A stretch of DNA of 64,000 bases from Anabaena sp. PCC 7108 (GTDB lineage: Bacteria > Cyanobacteriota > Cyanobacteriia > Cyanobacteriales > Nostocaceae). A program made the translations under genes and the position numbers. This document shows, piece by piece, positions 63,604-64,000 of the stretch (the first letter of the stretch is position 1; every line of letters begins with the position of its first letter). The stretch lies in the NCBI RefSeq assembly GCF_000332135.1, contig NZ_KB235896.1, positions 1,871,403 to 1,935,402 on the forward strand, written 5' to 3'. The notes under the pieces were generated by a model that made no database searches, had not been told where the DNA came from, and saw nothing but the letters and a program-made list of their open reading frames with translations.

Positions 63604-64000
63604 CTGAATTTGGTGATTGATTATATTTCTCTATCAACTCCTTCACTTGAGCCATAACAAGTGGGTGTGGATCTGTTTGCAAGTGAGGGAGAATTTCTTG
63701 AATTACTCGCTGGGAAACTACACTCAAGTAGGAAATTGCCGCTTCTCTAACAAAACCTGTTGGATGGCGCAAATTTGCCAAAATTTCTGTGGTTGTCAGT
63801 CGAATATAACCAGCTTGAGCAAAATGAAAACAACAAGCTAAACACCAATCAGAAAGAAGATTTCGCTGATTAATTAGCTTACATAACCGTTCATTGACTG
63901 AAATATTTTCATATTGCCAAAACCCGGCATCGACAAGATACTTGAGCTTTTCTTGTTGTGGTCGTCGATCTAAAATGTTGAGCAATAGAGACTTGCAAGG
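63557..64000 (-). CDS. HEAT-repeat protein, 5' end outside window
   Basis: The frame is open to the window edge, so only the C-terminal 147 or so codons are seen. The residues SDWCLACCFHFAQAGYIRL and EILANLRHPTGFVREAAISYL recall cyanobacterial HEAT-repeat proteins, some of which are fused to ADP/ATP-translocase-like membrane domains. The last about 15 residues (SEGTGNGQQGTGKTHV) are encoded by dispersed element copy C, so the original C-terminus was replaced. The rest of the protein lies beyond 64,000. Confidence 0.75.
   Translation of the reverse strand, partial: PCKSLLLNILDRRPQQEKLKYLVDAGFWQYENISVNERLCKLINQRNLLSDWCLACCFHFAQAGYIRLTTTEILANLRHPTGFVREAAISYLSVVSQRVIQEILPHLQTDPHPLVMAQVKELIEKYNQSPNSEGTGNGQQGTGKTHV

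Overview
The window reads as chromosomal DNA from a filamentous, heterocyst-forming cyanobacterium of the Nostocales (Anabaena/Nostoc/Dolichospermum-like). The evidence is AT-rich DNA with many HIP1 octamers (GCGATCGC); phycobilisome genes (apcF, pcyA); a CP12 gene; the glnA/gifA nitrogen pair; and developmental genes found with heterocysts (patX with its RGSGR motif, a patD-like gene, a devBCA-type exporter, an Mo-nitrogenase C-terminus-family protein).

Layout. 1-6.5 kb: the end of a HindVP-type restriction endonuclease gene, an FAD enzyme, then a nitrogen-control cluster: patX (NtcA box plus DIF1 motif), gifA (NtcA box over the promoter), glnA (class II NtcA promoter) and divergent apcF. 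6.6-12.3 kb: a giant NACHT NTPase with 14 nearly identical WD40 blades, a DUF29 protein and a TlyA-type methyltransferase. 12.3-21.2 kb: a MITE, CP12, a dynamin/Era-like GTPase, a BtuF-like binding protein, the (p)ppGpp enzyme Rsh, PatD-like, and a zinc-ribbon membrane protein. 21.3-29.5 kb: a peptide-type ABC ATPase, a methyltransferase, a class D beta-lactamase, a GNAT acyltransferase, CorA, a DUF4336 protein and malic enzyme. 29.5-35.9 kb: a repeat-rich accessory patch with a VapC-type toxin-antitoxin pair between perfect 31-bp inverted repeats, a truncated kinase, a creatininase-family protein, a PFE-CTERM protein, a cupin, an Mo-nitro_C protein and a HAD phosphatase. 36-41.3 kb: devB-devC-devA, pcyA and tRNA-Pro(UGG). 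41.4-48.4 kb: DUF1818, rpoZ, small exported proteins, a polyamine-type binding lipoprotein, UPF0284, DUF2232 and a cAMP-type Crp regulator. 48.7-61.6 kb: a 1404-residue Hsp70/actin-fold protein, then a surface-sugar block (two sugar transferases, sugar ABC permease, gmd-fcl, a family 4 glycosyltransferase, a CSP41b-like epimerase). 61.6-64 kb: a 38-copy heptanucleotide array, pgsA, a small membrane protein and the 3' end of a HEAT-repeat gene.

How it fits together. GlnA fixes ammonium, GifA shuts GlnA down when nitrogen is plentiful, and PatX, PatD and DevBCA belong to the response to nitrogen starvation. All three NtcA boxes lie within about 3.3 kb and are placed as expected for activation (patX, glnA) or repression (gifA).

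The most striking pattern is repeat biology. A 177-180 bp element with terminal inverted repeats and internal hairpins occurs three times, each time between two convergent genes. A MITE, an octamer array, a heptamer array and GC-rich minisatellites also sit at gene 3' ends. Several proteins (PgsA, the HEAT protein, the epimerase, the truncated kinase, the FAD enzyme) carry residues translated from these repeats. No calculation or database search was run; family names rest on recognised motifs and remembered homologues.
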